DNA of 64,000 nucleotides from Manganitrophus sp963718695 (GTDB lineage: Bacteria; Nitrospirota; Nitrospiria; SBBL01; Manganitrophaceae), in NCBI GenBank assembly GCA_963718695.1, contig OY970371.1:3596001-3660000 (forward strand). The letters are read 5' to 3'. The position numbers were made by a program, and so were the translations under genes. Positions 36,005 through 44,819 of the stretch are shown in pieces. The notes under the pieces are model-generated. The model did no database searches and was not told where the DNA came from. It saw nothing but the letters and a program-made list of their open reading frames with translations. Position 1 is the first letter of the stretch, and the number at the start of each line of letters is the position of its first letter.

Positions 36005-37675
36005 ATGCCATTGGAGCATGATGTTCTCATCGTCGGCGCCGGCCTCGCGGGGATGCGGGCAGCGATCGCCGTTCCCGCGCATCTGAATGTCGGGGTCATC
36101 TCGAAGGTCCATCCGGTCCGGAGCCACTCGGTGGCGGCGGAGGGGGGGATCAACGCGGCGATCCGTCCGGAAGACTCCTGGGAATCGCACATGTACGACA
36201 CGGTGAAGGGGAGCGACTGGCTCGGCGACCAGGACGCCATCGAGATCCTCTGCCGCGAAGCGCCGGGCGACATCATGGAATTGGACCGGATGGGAGCCCT
36301 CTTCTCGCGCGACCCCGAAGGGCGAATCGCCCAGCGAAATTTCGGCGGCTTGGGCTTTCCCCGCACCTGCTACGTCGCCGACCGGACCGGACATGCCCTG
36401 GTCCACCTTCTATATGAACAGCTCGTCAAACGGGCCGCGCACGTTTATGAAGAGTGGTACGTCACCTCGCTGATCGTGGAGGAGGGGGTCTGCCGCGGCG
36501 TCATCGCGCTGAATATCTTCGACGGAGAATTGACCGAGATCCGCGCCAAGGCGGTGGTTCTGGCGACCGGAGGGTATGGAAGGGTCTATCTGATCTCCAC
36601 CAACGGCCTGATCAACACCGGCGACGGTATGGCCCTCGCCTATCGCGCCGGGGCACCGCTGCAGGATATGGAATTCGTCCAGTTTCATCCGACGACGCTG
36701 AAAGAAACCGGCATTCTGATTACGGAGGGGGCGCGCGGCGAGGGGGGTTATCTCTTCAATGCCCGCGGCGAGCGGTTCATGGAAAAGTATGCGCCGAAGA
36801 TGATGGAGCTGGCGAGCCGCGATGTCGTCTCCCGCGCCGAATACCAGGAAATCCTGGAAGGCCGCGGCATCGACGGCTGCGTGTTGCTCGATCTGCGGCA
36901 TCTCGGCAAGGCGAAGATCATGGAGAAGCTCCCCCAGATCTGGGAGCTTTCGATCACCTATGTCGGGGTCGATCCGGTCGAAGCCCCCATTCCGGTGACC
37001 CCCGGGGTTCACTACTCGATGGGAGGGATCTTGACCGACATCCACGGCGCGACCCCCATTCGGGGTCTCTTTGCCGCCGGGGAGTGCGCCTCCGTCTCCA
37101 TCCATGGCGCCAACCGGCTCGGCGGAAATGCGCTGATGGAGACGATCGTCTACGGCCGGCGGGCCGGCACCCGGGCCGCGGAGCACGCCGAGCAGACCCC
37201 GTTGGCGCCCGCTTCAGACCGGGCGCTTCAGAAAGAACGGGATCGGATCGGCGCGCTTCTTTCCCGGAAAGAAGGGGAACGTGCGGGGCTCCTTCGGGAA
37301 GAGATCGGGAAGGTGATGGCGGACCATTTCGGCATTTTAAGAACGCGCGAGCGGATGGAAGAGGGAAAGCAGAAGCTGGCGGAGATCCGGCCGAGGCTGG
37401 AAAAGATCGCCCTTCACGATCGAGGCAAGACCTTTAACCTTGAATTAATTGATGCGCTGCAGATTTTCTCAATTATGGATCTGGCGGAGTGTATCGCCGA
37501 AGGAGCGGCCGTTCGGGAAGAATCGCGCGGCGCGCATTCCCGCCCCGACTTCCCCAAACGGGACGATGTGAATTGGCTGAAACATACGCTGGCTTATCGA
37601 TCAGAGGCCGGCCCCCGGCTCGATTACCGCCCGGTGACGATCACACGGGTGCCCTTGGGCGAGCGCAAATACTAA
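36005..37675 (+). CDS. sdhA: Succinate dehydrogenase / fumarate reductase flavoprotein
   Basis: The 556-aa flavoprotein oxidises succinate or reduces fumarate in the TCA or reverse TCA cycle. The FAD site 'DVLIVGAGLAGMRAAI' is at residues 6-21, 'HSVAAEGGINAA' marks the covalent-FAD His region, and 'GARGEGGYL' and 'HGANRLGGNAL' are further family motifs. AGGAG precedes the ATG. No sdhB, C or D lies next to it, so the iron-sulfur and membrane subunits must be elsewhere. L-aspartate oxidase is less likely because of the length and the H-P-V-R-S-H-S motif. Confidence 0.9.
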   Translation: MPLEHDVLIVGAGLAGMRAAIAVPAHLNVGVISKVHPVRSHSVAAEGGINAAIRPEDSWESHMYDTVKGSDWLGDQDAIEILCREAPGDIMELDRMGALFSRDPEGRIAQRNFGGLGFPRTCYVADRTGHALVHLLYEQLVKRAAHVYEEWYVTSLIVEEGVCRGVIALNIFDGELTEIRAKAVVLATGGYGRVYLISTNGLINTGDGMALAYRAGAPLQDMEFVQFHPTTLKETGILITEGARGEGGYLFNARGERFMEKYAPKMMELASRDVVSRAEYQEILEGRGIDGCVLLDLRHLGKAKIMEKLPQIWELSITYVGVDPVEAPIPVTPGVHYSMGGILTDIHGATPIRGLFAAGECASVSIHGANRLGGNALMETIVYGRRAGTRAAEHAEQTPLAPASDRALQKERDRIGALLSRKEGERAGLLREEIGKVMADHFGILRTRERMEEGKQKLAEIRPRLEKIALHDRGKTFNLELIDALQIFSIMDLAECIAEGAAVREESRGAHSRPDFPKRDDVNWLKHTLAYRSEAGPRLDYRPVTITRVPLGERKY

Positions 37676-37678
37676 AAC

Positions 37679-40600
37679 TTAGTTCTCCCCGCCGGACACG
37701 GTGTGAAGAAGAACCCCAGTATTTCCGACCGCCCACCCTTCCAATCCCCCCGGTGTGAAGTAAACCCCATTCAGGCTTTGATTCGTTCCGACCTGTGATT
37801 GCCGTGTCCAGGTGGACCCGCCATTCTGTGTATACAAAACCATCCCCGCCGCCCCGACCACCCATCCATTATTGGCATCCGAGAAACGGACGGCAAAAAG
37901 AGCCGATGTTGTTGTCGATGTCTGTGGTGACCAGGTAACCCCTCCATCGGTGGTCCGATAAATCCTCCCAGAGTTCCCAACGGCCCAGCCGGTCGATGCG
38001 CTAATAAAGTGAACCGCATTCCAGGTGGTGGTCGTCGGAGTGGCCTGGGTGCAGGCCCAGCTTGCTCCCCCATCGGTGGTGCGGGCGGTCCACCCACTGG
38101 TTCCGACCATCCAGCCCCTGCTGGCATCGAGGAAATAAACGCCGTTCATCGTCGCCGCCGTGGGGATACAGGCACTCGCTTGCGCCGACCAGCTTGTCCC
38201 GTTGTAATAATAAACCTGCCTCGTCGTGACCCCATTGACGACCCGGCCGACCGCCCAGCCATTCGTCGCATTGGCGAAGTGAACCCCTTTCAGGCTTCCG
38301 GAATTGGTCAGGGTGGTATTGAGCCCCCAAGCGCCGCTGCTGTAATGATAAATCTGCCGGTTACTGGTGACGGCCCAGGCGTCGGTCGCGGAAACCACGG
38401 AGAGGCTGTTAAAGTCGCTGGCGCCCGCAGACTGTTTTATCCAGCTGGATCCCCCAGTCGATGTCGTCAAAACGGTCCCGGCGTCACCCACCGCCCAACC
38501 GTTGACCCCGTCCAGAGCGAAACCAACAGACTTTAAATGATTCATGGAGGGTCCGGAGACATTATCCCACTCTGTCCCGTTGAAACTGGTAAAGACCATC
38601 CCGGAGAGACCGGCGGCAACCCCGTTTCCATTATTGGAAGCAACCCCCCTAAAATATTTGGCGGAAGGAAGCGACGTATCACCGGCGTTAAAGGTGACAG
38701 GGAGCCAGGCCGCTCCATTCCATTGGAGAATGGTTCCCGCCCCCGTGTTATCATCCCCCCCGATGGCCCAACCGAGACTCGGAGTAGACATGAAAACATC
38801 CAGAAGCGTCGAGGTCGTGCCGCTGGCGACCATCTCCGTCGTCCAGGGTTCTGAGCCGGTATCAGAATAGATGTGAAGAATCGATCCATCCCCGCTCACA
38901 TCATCGCCCTCCCCGACCGCCCAGCCCTCCAAGCGATCCGGGAAAGGCGAGTTCGGATCTTTGGGAAGAAAGAAAACGGAGTAGAGTTCCCCCGCGGTCT
39001 TTGGATCCTGTGCGATGATGCCGGTCCAGTTATCGTCCGTCCATAGGAGCGGCGCATTCGTATCATTGACAGTGATCCAACCGTGACCCGCATCGTTCAT
39101 GACAACATGGGTAAATTGATTGGGAGAAAGTTTGGTTCCCGATGCCGCCGTCGCGCCCCAGACCCCGCTACTATTCCGATAGAGAATGGTTCCTGCGTCT
39201 CCCACCGCCCATCCATGAGACGCGTCGAGAAAATAAACCGACTGAAGCGGTTGGGTGGTCGAACTGCTCTCCGCCTCCCAAGTCGCCCCGCCGTCGCTGC
39301 TGTGAAGGATGGTACCGCCGTCGCCGACGATCCATCCTTCCAACGGATTGACGAATCGAATCGCGCGAAGATCTTCCCCCGTGCCGCTGACCACCGGAAT
39401 CCAATTGTTCCCATAATCGGGGGAGTCGGGAGGGGAACGGAGAATCGTCCCGCTATCGGCGACCGCCCAAGCCACCCCTTCTTCAGAGAAGGTCACATCG
39501 TTGATCGGATAGCTGGTTGATTTTGGATTCTGGTGCCGCCACGCGATCGGATTGCTGAAACCGATCTGGATTGTTTTCGGTTCGATTGAAGTGACGTTGT
39601 TTCCGCCGGAGGTGCCGGTCAGGGTAAGGGTGGCGGCATATCCCTGCCCGCAGGTAAGGCCGGAGGGATCGACCGTCACGGCGATCGCCCCTGAAGTCGC
39701 ACCGGCGGCCACGCTCCCGCTGGTAACGTCGACGGATGCCCAGCCGGTCCCATCGGTATAGGTCAGCGCTGCGCTCCAACCGAGGGGAGTCTGACCCACA
39801 TTCTGGATCGTAAACTCCAGAGGATCGGGATTCGCTTTACAGGCGACCGCGAAGAATCCAAGCCCCGTCGTGCTCGGGGTGATGCTCGCCGCGGAGGGAA
39901 CCACGACTTGGACCGTCACACTCACCGGAGAATTTTCCACTTCTTCGGATGAAATTTGAATGGTCCCTGTTGAGGTTTGACCGCATGGTAAATTCGAGGT
40001 GTCGATGTCCTCAACCGTTACCAAGGTTCCGGCGCTTCCGCTTAAGGGGGCAAACTGAATCCAGGATTGATCGTCCGTTGCGCCCCAATTGAACGTCCCC
40101 GTACCGGTATTGGCAACATCGAAAGAAGGGGCGGCGCTGGTCGCCACGCCGCCGCAGGTTGAGGCGGTGAAGGTCAAGGTATTTGCAGTAACACCGATCG
40201 CCGGGGAAGGGGGAGGCGTCGAGGCGGGAATGGTGAGCGTGACGGTGAATGAAACCGGCGTGTTGCTCGCGCCATCGGCCACAATCTCGAGGGTTTGCGA
40301 ATAGGTCTGCCCACAGGCCAGATCGGCGGCGTTGACCTGCGCCGTGACGGTTGAGGGAGCCGTCCCGCTGTCAGGGGTCAGGACAAGCCAGGAGGGAAGA
40401 TTCGAAACCGACCAAAGGAGGGTTCTCTTTCCCGCATTAGTAATCTCGAAGGTTTGGCTCTCCGGATTCGATCCGCAGCCGGCGCTCGTATAGGAGAGGG
40501 CGGTTGCATCCAGACTGATGGTTGGAGCGCCCTTACGGCCGCCGTTCGAGCCACAGCCGGCCAAATAAATTAAGCAGATCAAAAGGGTAAGCTTCTTCAT
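37679..40600 (-). CDS. Large lipoprotein with Ycf48/BNR-type repeats
   Basis: The 973-aa secreted protein has lipobox L-A-G-C (Cys16). Residues about 25-345 hold three similar beta domains, each with a 'L-x-C-G-Q' cysteine motif, resembling immunoglobulin-like/BACON-type repeats. The rest is about a dozen repeats with 'GWAVGDAGTIL' and 'DGGATW' cores, the pattern of Ycf48/HCF136-like beta propellers and BNR repeats. It should be an exported, cell-surface propeller protein with a binding or assembly role. It converges on sdhA, ending three bases from it. Confidence 0.85.
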   Translation of the reverse strand: MKKLTLLICLIYLAGCGSNGGRKGAPTISLDATALSYTSAGCGSNPESQTFEITNAGKRTLLWSVSNLPSWLVLTPDSGTAPSTVTAQVNAADLACGQTYSQTLEIVADGASNTPVSFTVTLTIPASTPPPSPAIGVTANTLTFTASTCGGVATSAAPSFDVANTGTGTFNWGATDDQSWIQFAPLSGSAGTLVTVEDIDTSNLPCGQTSTGTIQISSEEVENSPVSVTVQVVVPSAASITPSTTGLGFFAVACKANPDPLEFTIQNVGQTPLGWSAALTYTDGTGWASVDVTSGSVAAGATSGAIAVTVDPSGLTCGQGYAATLTLTGTSGGNNVTSIEPKTIQIGFSNPIAWRHQNPKSTSYPINDVTFSEEGVAWAVADSGTILRSPPDSPDYGNNWIPVVSGTGEDLRAIRFVNPLEGWIVGDGGTILHSSDGGATWEAESSSTTQPLQSVYFLDASHGWAVGDAGTILYRNSSGVWGATAASGTKLSPNQFTHVVMNDAGHGWITVNDTNAPLLWTDDNWTGIIAQDPKTAGELYSVFFLPKDPNSPFPDRLEGWAVGEGDDVSGDGSILHIYSDTGSEPWTTEMVASGTTSTLLDVFMSTPSLGWAIGGDDNTGAGTILQWNGAAWLPVTFNAGDTSLPSAKYFRGVASNNGNGVAAGLSGMVFTSFNGTEWDNVSGPSMNHLKSVGFALDGVNGWAVGDAGTVLTTSTGGSSWIKQSAGASDFNSLSVVSATDAWAVTSNRQIYHYSSGAWGLNTTLTNSGSLKGVHFANATNGWAVGRVVNGVTTRQVYYYNGTSWSAQASACIPTAATMNGVYFLDASRGWMVGTSGWTARTTDGGASWACTQATPTTTTWNAVHFISASTGWAVGNSGRIYRTTDGGVTWSPQTSTTTSALFAVRFSDANNGWVVGAAGMVLYTQNGGSTWTRQSQVGTNQSLNGVYFTPGGLEGWAVGNTGVLLHTVSGGEN

Positions 40601-40796
40601 ATCCTTTCAAAGTATAGCCCAGCATCCCTATCTTGTCTGCGCGCGGAGGAGAGGAAGGCGGGTCAAAGATAGAAACCCCGTACAATCGCCAATCTTGTCA
40701 AATCGTCAGAGAAAGAAGAAACGGGAAGTCTCTTATGGAACCACGAGGGGGAAATAAGCGGTTGGTGAACTTGGGACGGATGGTCTTTGTATCTGG

Positions 40797-41219
40797 TTAC
40801 GCCTGATAATACTGCCCTTCGATGTTTCCTCCGCCGACGAATTTGAAGACGGTGGTTCCGATCCGGATGAGATCGCCGTCCTTCAACGCGGAGCCGATGA
40901 CTTTGATATCGTTGACATAGATTCCGTTTTTGCTGTGGAGGTCCTTGACCATCGTTTGATTATTCTTCCGGTAAAACTCGGCGTGATTTCGCGAGACGGT
41001 CTTCTCATCGATCGAGATCTGGACCTGGTCCCCCCGGCCGACCAGGATCTGCTTCTGGTCGAGCATATATTTTTTCCCAAGCGGTTTTCCTGAAATGACC
41101 ACCAGGCAGGGAAGGCATTTCCGAGGATCGGTCACCGGAGACGAATCGGGATGAATCGTATCCTCATTATCCATGCTGAACCCCTTTTTATAGTCTTCTA
41201 TTGATATCGGAGGAGCCAT
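40797..41219 (-). CDS. FHA-domain protein
   Basis: The 140-aa protein is almost entirely one forkhead-associated domain: 'ILVGRGDQVQISIDEKTVSRNHAEF' contains G-R, S-R-N-H, then 'DLHSKNGIYVND'. FHA domains bind phosphothreonine peptides. The sequence ends 'GGGNIEGQYYQA', close to where related proteins continue into a GGDEF domain, so it may be a single-domain derivative. An internal ATG at 41174 is an alternative start. Confidence 0.88.
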   Translation of the reverse strand: MAPPISIEDYKKGFSMDNEDTIHPDSSPVTDPRKCLPCLVVISGKPLGKKYMLDQKQILVGRGDQVQISIDEKTVSRNHAEFYRKNNQTMVKDLHSKNGIYVNDIKVIGSALKDGDLIRIGTTVFKFVGGGNIEGQYYQA

Positions 41220-41318
41220 CCCACAGAAGGATACGCCCTTGACCTAACCAAGTTTATAATAAAATAGCCAATTGTCAAATGCGTTGTCTTCTTCATAAGA
41301 AATGACACAATCCGTAAG

Positions 41319-43817
41319 TTAAAAACGGGAGAAAGACCTTTTTACGTTTTTCCACTCTTGGTCCAGAAGAGAAGCGCGCCAGCGGATCTTTTCAAGCCGG
41401 CGCTCTCGATCGGTCTTCAATCGCCACCCCGCCGTATCCGCTTCGATTGTCACCGCCCCGTCTTGATCGGTTCGATAAGTCGCCGCGGAGAGTGCCCGGT
41501 AGGCGGCGAGGACCTTCGGGTGAGGATGTCGATACGGATTGTTTCGGCCCACCGAAAAGAGCGCCACTTTAGGCGAGACGGCGGCGAGAAAAGAAGGATC
41601 CGAGGAGCTGATGCTTCCGTGATGAGGGACCTTGAGAACGGTGCTGACCAGATCGGTTCCGCTCTTCACCAGACGTTGCTCCACCCCTTGCTCGATATCC
41701 CCCGTGAGGAGGAGAGAAAACCCGCCCCCGAGTTCAGGACAAACGAGCCGGAGGACGATGGAATGGTTATTGAGCGCTTCTTCTTCGAAGAAATTTTCTA
41801 CGGGAGGGTTGAGGAAGAAAAGCCGGCAACCGTCGATCTCCATCGGCGGCTCCTCGGAGGAGATAATCTTTTGTCGAAGTCCCTTCTCTTCGAGCGCTTC
41901 GGAGAAGACTTGATAAAACGGGAGGTCCCGCGTCTGGCCATTCGTCCAGACCTCTTTAATATTAAACTTTTGAACGATGTAGGAGAGACCGCCGATGTGA
42001 TCCATCTGCGGGTGTGTCCCGACCAGATAGTCGATCGTTCGAATCCCCCGCTCCCAGAGGTACGGGGCGACGGCGATCCTTCCGACATGAAAGGAACCCC
42101 CTGTCCCGCCGTCGATCAACATGGTCTTGCCGTTTGGGAATTCAATCAACGTGGCATCCCCTTGGGCCACATCGATGAAGCTGACGCGCAGCCGTTCGGG
42201 AGCGAATCGAACCTTCCCCACCCCGAGAAAAACAATGAAGAACGCGGCGACGGCCGGCACCAGCCATTTCCAGGAGACCCCTCGGGTGAACATCCAGATC
42301 ATGGCCCCGTAAAAAATGACGATCATCCAAAGGGGCGGGGCGGCGGCATGCAAATCCGCTCCCGGGAAATGGGCAAAAAAAGCGGTGAGGCGGTAGTAGA
42401 GCGATCCGAGGAGTTGATGCCCTCCGGCGAAGGGAAAGTGCTCTCCGAACAAAAAGGAGAGGAGGGCGGAGAGGAGCCCCAACGGAACAATGACCCAACC
42501 GGCGAGGGGGATCAACAGGAGATTCGCCAGCAATCCGACCCAGCTGAATTGATGAAAATAGAAAAGGGTCAGCGGCGCGGTCCCCAAGGTCGCGCCGAGT
42601 GTCGACAGGAGCATCAGCCGCCCCGGCTCGATCAAATAAGTGTAATAACGTGACCGCTCCTTTTCCAGCGGATCGGCCGGGAAGGCCCCCTTCCACCAGG
42701 AAAAGGTCAAGCTGATCATGAGCACGGAGAAAAAAGAGAGCTGGAAAGAAAGATCGAAAACGGCCTGAGGGTGAAACGCCACGATCAGAAGCGCCGCGAG
42801 GGAAAGGGTTGTTTTGATCTCGCCGCTCCGGCCGATCCAGATGGAAAAAAGGTAGACCCAAATCATCACCAGCGAGCGGACCGTCGCGACCTCCCCTCCC
42901 GCCAAAAGGGCATAAAGGGTCACCGGTCCGGCCGTGGCCAAAGCAGCCCATTGAGAGGGGATCTTCCAAAGAGAGAGCCGCAACAACAGGGGCGCCGGCA
43001 GGCGGAGGAGCATCCACCGGGTGGCTCCGAAAATCAGGACCGCCACCAGCGCCAGATGCGACCCCGAAATCGAGAGAATGTGGGTGGTTCCCGAAGCGGA
43101 AAAGGCCTCCCGGATCGGCTCGGTTAAATAGCCGGTCTCACCGATGATCAACGCCAGCAGGAGCGCCGCCGGCGCTTCGTACAGAGAGGTCCGGATCTTC
43201 TGCCGGATCTGCTCACGCCCCCGGTAGAGCGACCGGAGCGCCGGGTTTCCCCCCTCCCCGATTTTTTGGATTCGATCGAGCCGGGAAAGGGTCGCCACCC
43301 CGCTCCATCCCTCCCGCTCCCGGTAATCGGCATAGGGGAACGCCCCCGGTGTGCCGAACTGTTGGGGACGGCGAAGCCGGACCCGCATCCGGAGCCGATC
43401 GCCGTATTCGAAGGGGACTTCGGGATGATAAATCGTAAGCCGAAAAGAGCCGGACACCGACTGAATGGCGCCGCCGGCATGCATTTCGATCGCCTTCAGC
43501 TGAAGGAGCACCTGTTGCGGAAAATGCTGCGGCGGCCGATCGACCTGTGCCACGAGATCGATTTCGCCCTGGCCGACAAAGTGCCTCAGGTCTCCTCCGG
43601 TAAAGGGGGTCGAGACCAGCTGGTGGACCAGCAAGCCGGCGCCGCCGCAGAAGAGAAGAAACGGCGGAAGAAGCGCGCCCCGCTTGAATTGACGATCCAA
43701 CAAGAGAAAAAGAGAAAAAAGAAGGGTGAGGGTGAGCGGAAAATAAGAGAAGACTTCCCCGAGCGCCAGGCCGGTGATGAACGAAACGGTGATCGCAATG
43801 AAGGGTCTTTTCCCCAA
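41319..43817 (-). CDS. comEC: ComEC/Rec2-type DNA uptake channel protein
   Basis: The 832-aa protein combines an N-terminal soluble region, a multi-spanning competence domain ('ILSISGSHLALVAVLIFGATR' contains the family motif SGSHLALV) and a C-terminal metallo-beta-lactamase-like domain ('GTHPQMDHIGGL'). ComEC brings single-stranded DNA through the inner membrane during transformation. Length and domain order are normal for ComEC. No other competence gene is adjacent. Confidence 0.92.
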   Translation of the reverse strand: MGKRPFIAITVSFITGLALGEVFSYFPLTLTLLFSLFLLLDRQFKRGALLPPFLLFCGGAGLLVHQLVSTPFTGGDLRHFVGQGEIDLVAQVDRPPQHFPQQVLLQLKAIEMHAGGAIQSVSGSFRLTIYHPEVPFEYGDRLRMRVRLRRPQQFGTPGAFPYADYREREGWSGVATLSRLDRIQKIGEGGNPALRSLYRGREQIRQKIRTSLYEAPAALLLALIIGETGYLTEPIREAFSASGTTHILSISGSHLALVAVLIFGATRWMLLRLPAPLLLRLSLWKIPSQWAALATAGPVTLYALLAGGEVATVRSLVMIWVYLFSIWIGRSGEIKTTLSLAALLIVAFHPQAVFDLSFQLSFFSVLMISLTFSWWKGAFPADPLEKERSRYYTYLIEPGRLMLLSTLGATLGTAPLTLFYFHQFSWVGLLANLLLIPLAGWVIVPLGLLSALLSFLFGEHFPFAGGHQLLGSLYYRLTAFFAHFPGADLHAAAPPLWMIVIFYGAMIWMFTRGVSWKWLVPAVAAFFIVFLGVGKVRFAPERLRVSFIDVAQGDATLIEFPNGKTMLIDGGTGGSFHVGRIAVAPYLWERGIRTIDYLVGTHPQMDHIGGLSYIVQKFNIKEVWTNGQTRDLPFYQVFSEALEEKGLRQKIISSEEPPMEIDGCRLFFLNPPVENFFEEEALNNHSIVLRLVCPELGGGFSLLLTGDIEQGVEQRLVKSGTDLVSTVLKVPHHGSISSSDPSFLAAVSPKVALFSVGRNNPYRHPHPKVLAAYRALSAATYRTDQDGAVTIEADTAGWRLKTDRERRLEKIRWRASLLDQEWKNVKRSFSRF

Positions 43818-43874
43818 CGATCACGCTCCTGATCGCCCGACGAAGTCGACGCCTCGTCGAGATCCCGGACGGGA

Positions 43875-44018
43875 CTAGGGTTGGGTTTGGAGCAAGCCGG
43901 CGACGATCATCGCCACGACCATGCCGACCAGCAGAAGGACCACGCAGCCGCAGCCCCATCGGTTGGTCTGCTGAACGTCCTTCGCCAGCGCCGCCTTTGT
44001 GTTTTTTCGTTTAATCAA
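43875..44018 (-). CDS. Small single-pass membrane protein
   Basis: A 47-aa frame starts at TTG 44018 (L-I-K-R-K-N-T-K) and ends at TAG 43875. It has a basic N-terminus, a Trp-Gly-Cys-Gly-Cys turn and one hydrophobic segment 'VVLLLVGMVVAMIVAGLL'. It is too short to name, has no clear ribosome site and lies between ComEC and an 82-aa protein on the same strand. The membrane segment makes it more likely real than random. Confidence 0.45.
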   Translation of the reverse strand: MIKRKNTKAALAKDVQQTNRWGCGCVVLLLVGMVVAMIVAGLLQTQP

Positions 44019-44040
44019 GGATGAACCGGTTCGTCGGCCT

Positions 44041-44289
44041 TCACGCGCGTGGCTGCCGTCCTCTCTCCGCGGCCGGCATGCAGTCGCTTGCCTCTTCGAG
44101 TCGGCGGGCCTCCTCGGAAACGACTTCGAGCCGCGTCCGAAGCGACGCGATGCGGGCCAGCAGATCGGGCGGGGGATTGAGCCGTTCGACCGCTCCGAAC
44201 GTCAACAGAAGATCGGGGAGAAGCTCGCGCAGCTCCGTCACCAAACGGATCATTCCTTTTTGCCGGCCCTTTTCCGGGTGGATGCTCAT
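44041..44289 (-). CDS. Small helical protein of unknown function
   Basis: An 82-aa, charged, leucine-rich protein ('LVTELRELLPDLLLTFGAVERL') that should be mostly helical and possibly coiled-coil. I do not recognise a family. Its start overlaps the end of the PDZ gene region by spacing of one base, so the two are probably co-transcribed. Confidence 0.55.
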   Translation of the reverse strand: MSIHPEKGRQKGMIRLVTELRELLPDLLLTFGAVERLNPPPDLLARIASLRTRLEVVSEEARRLEEASDCMPAAERGRQPRA

Positions 44290-44290
44290 T

Positions 44291-44653
44291 TCAAGCCGCC
44301 TCTCTCGGCGGAGCGCCGACCGAGATCTGAACCTTTTTCTCTTGCTGATTCCGGTAGAGGATCATCTCGATCGATGTGCCGGGGGAGATTTCGGAAACCT
44401 CCCGGCGAAGATCTTCCGGGCTTGCGATCTTTTTCCCGTCGAGAGAGAGGATGACATCGCCGGATCGAACGCCTCCTTTATCGGCAGGACTCCCGGACTG
44501 AACCGCCGCCACAAAAACCCCCTCCTGAACCCGGATGCCGAGCCGCATCGCGATCTGAGGAGTCAGCTCTTGGACAGTCAACCCCAGCCACCCGGCGGGC
44601 GGGGCTTGAACGGCGAGCCATCCTATCAGAAAAATAAAGAAAAGTCTTCGCAT
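44291..44653 (-). CDS. Secreted single PDZ-domain protein
   Basis: The 120-aa product starts at ATG 44653 with a signal-like segment ('MRRLFFIFLIGWLAV') and carries one PDZ domain ('GWLGLTVQELTPQIAMRLG', 'GGVRSGDVILSLDGKKI'). This is the C-terminal domain type of HtrA proteases without the protease. Longer frames to 44821 add sequence that crosses the divergent promoter region and looks non-coding. It may help protein quality control in the periplasm; this is an inference. Confidence 0.75.
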   Translation of the reverse strand: MRRLFFIFLIGWLAVQAPPAGWLGLTVQELTPQIAMRLGIRVQEGVFVAAVQSGSPADKGGVRSGDVILSLDGKKIASPEDLRREVSEISPGTSIEMILYRNQQEKKVQISVGAPPREAA

Positions 44654-44741
44654 TTTTAGAATGGACCTACGTGATCGACCTGTGATGATTATTTCAAACG
44701 TGAAAATGGATGTCAAGCCGGAACGGCAGAGAATGGCCCTG

Positions 44742-44755
44742 CCATTACGTAATGG
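44742..44755. promoter_or_regulatory. Perfect palindrome between the PDZ and kinase genes
   Basis: CCATTACGTAATGG is a perfect 14-bp palindrome in the 166-bp spacer between two divergent genes, and overlaps a second inverted repeat AATGGC...GCCATT (44732-44746). Such a site is a good candidate operator for one or both genes. The regulator is unknown. Confidence 0.45.
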
Positions 44756-44819
44756 ACCAGACAGGGGTTGATTTCGACGAAACCGGGCGGTACGATGAAG
44801 TAAAGATGGAGAGTGAAGC

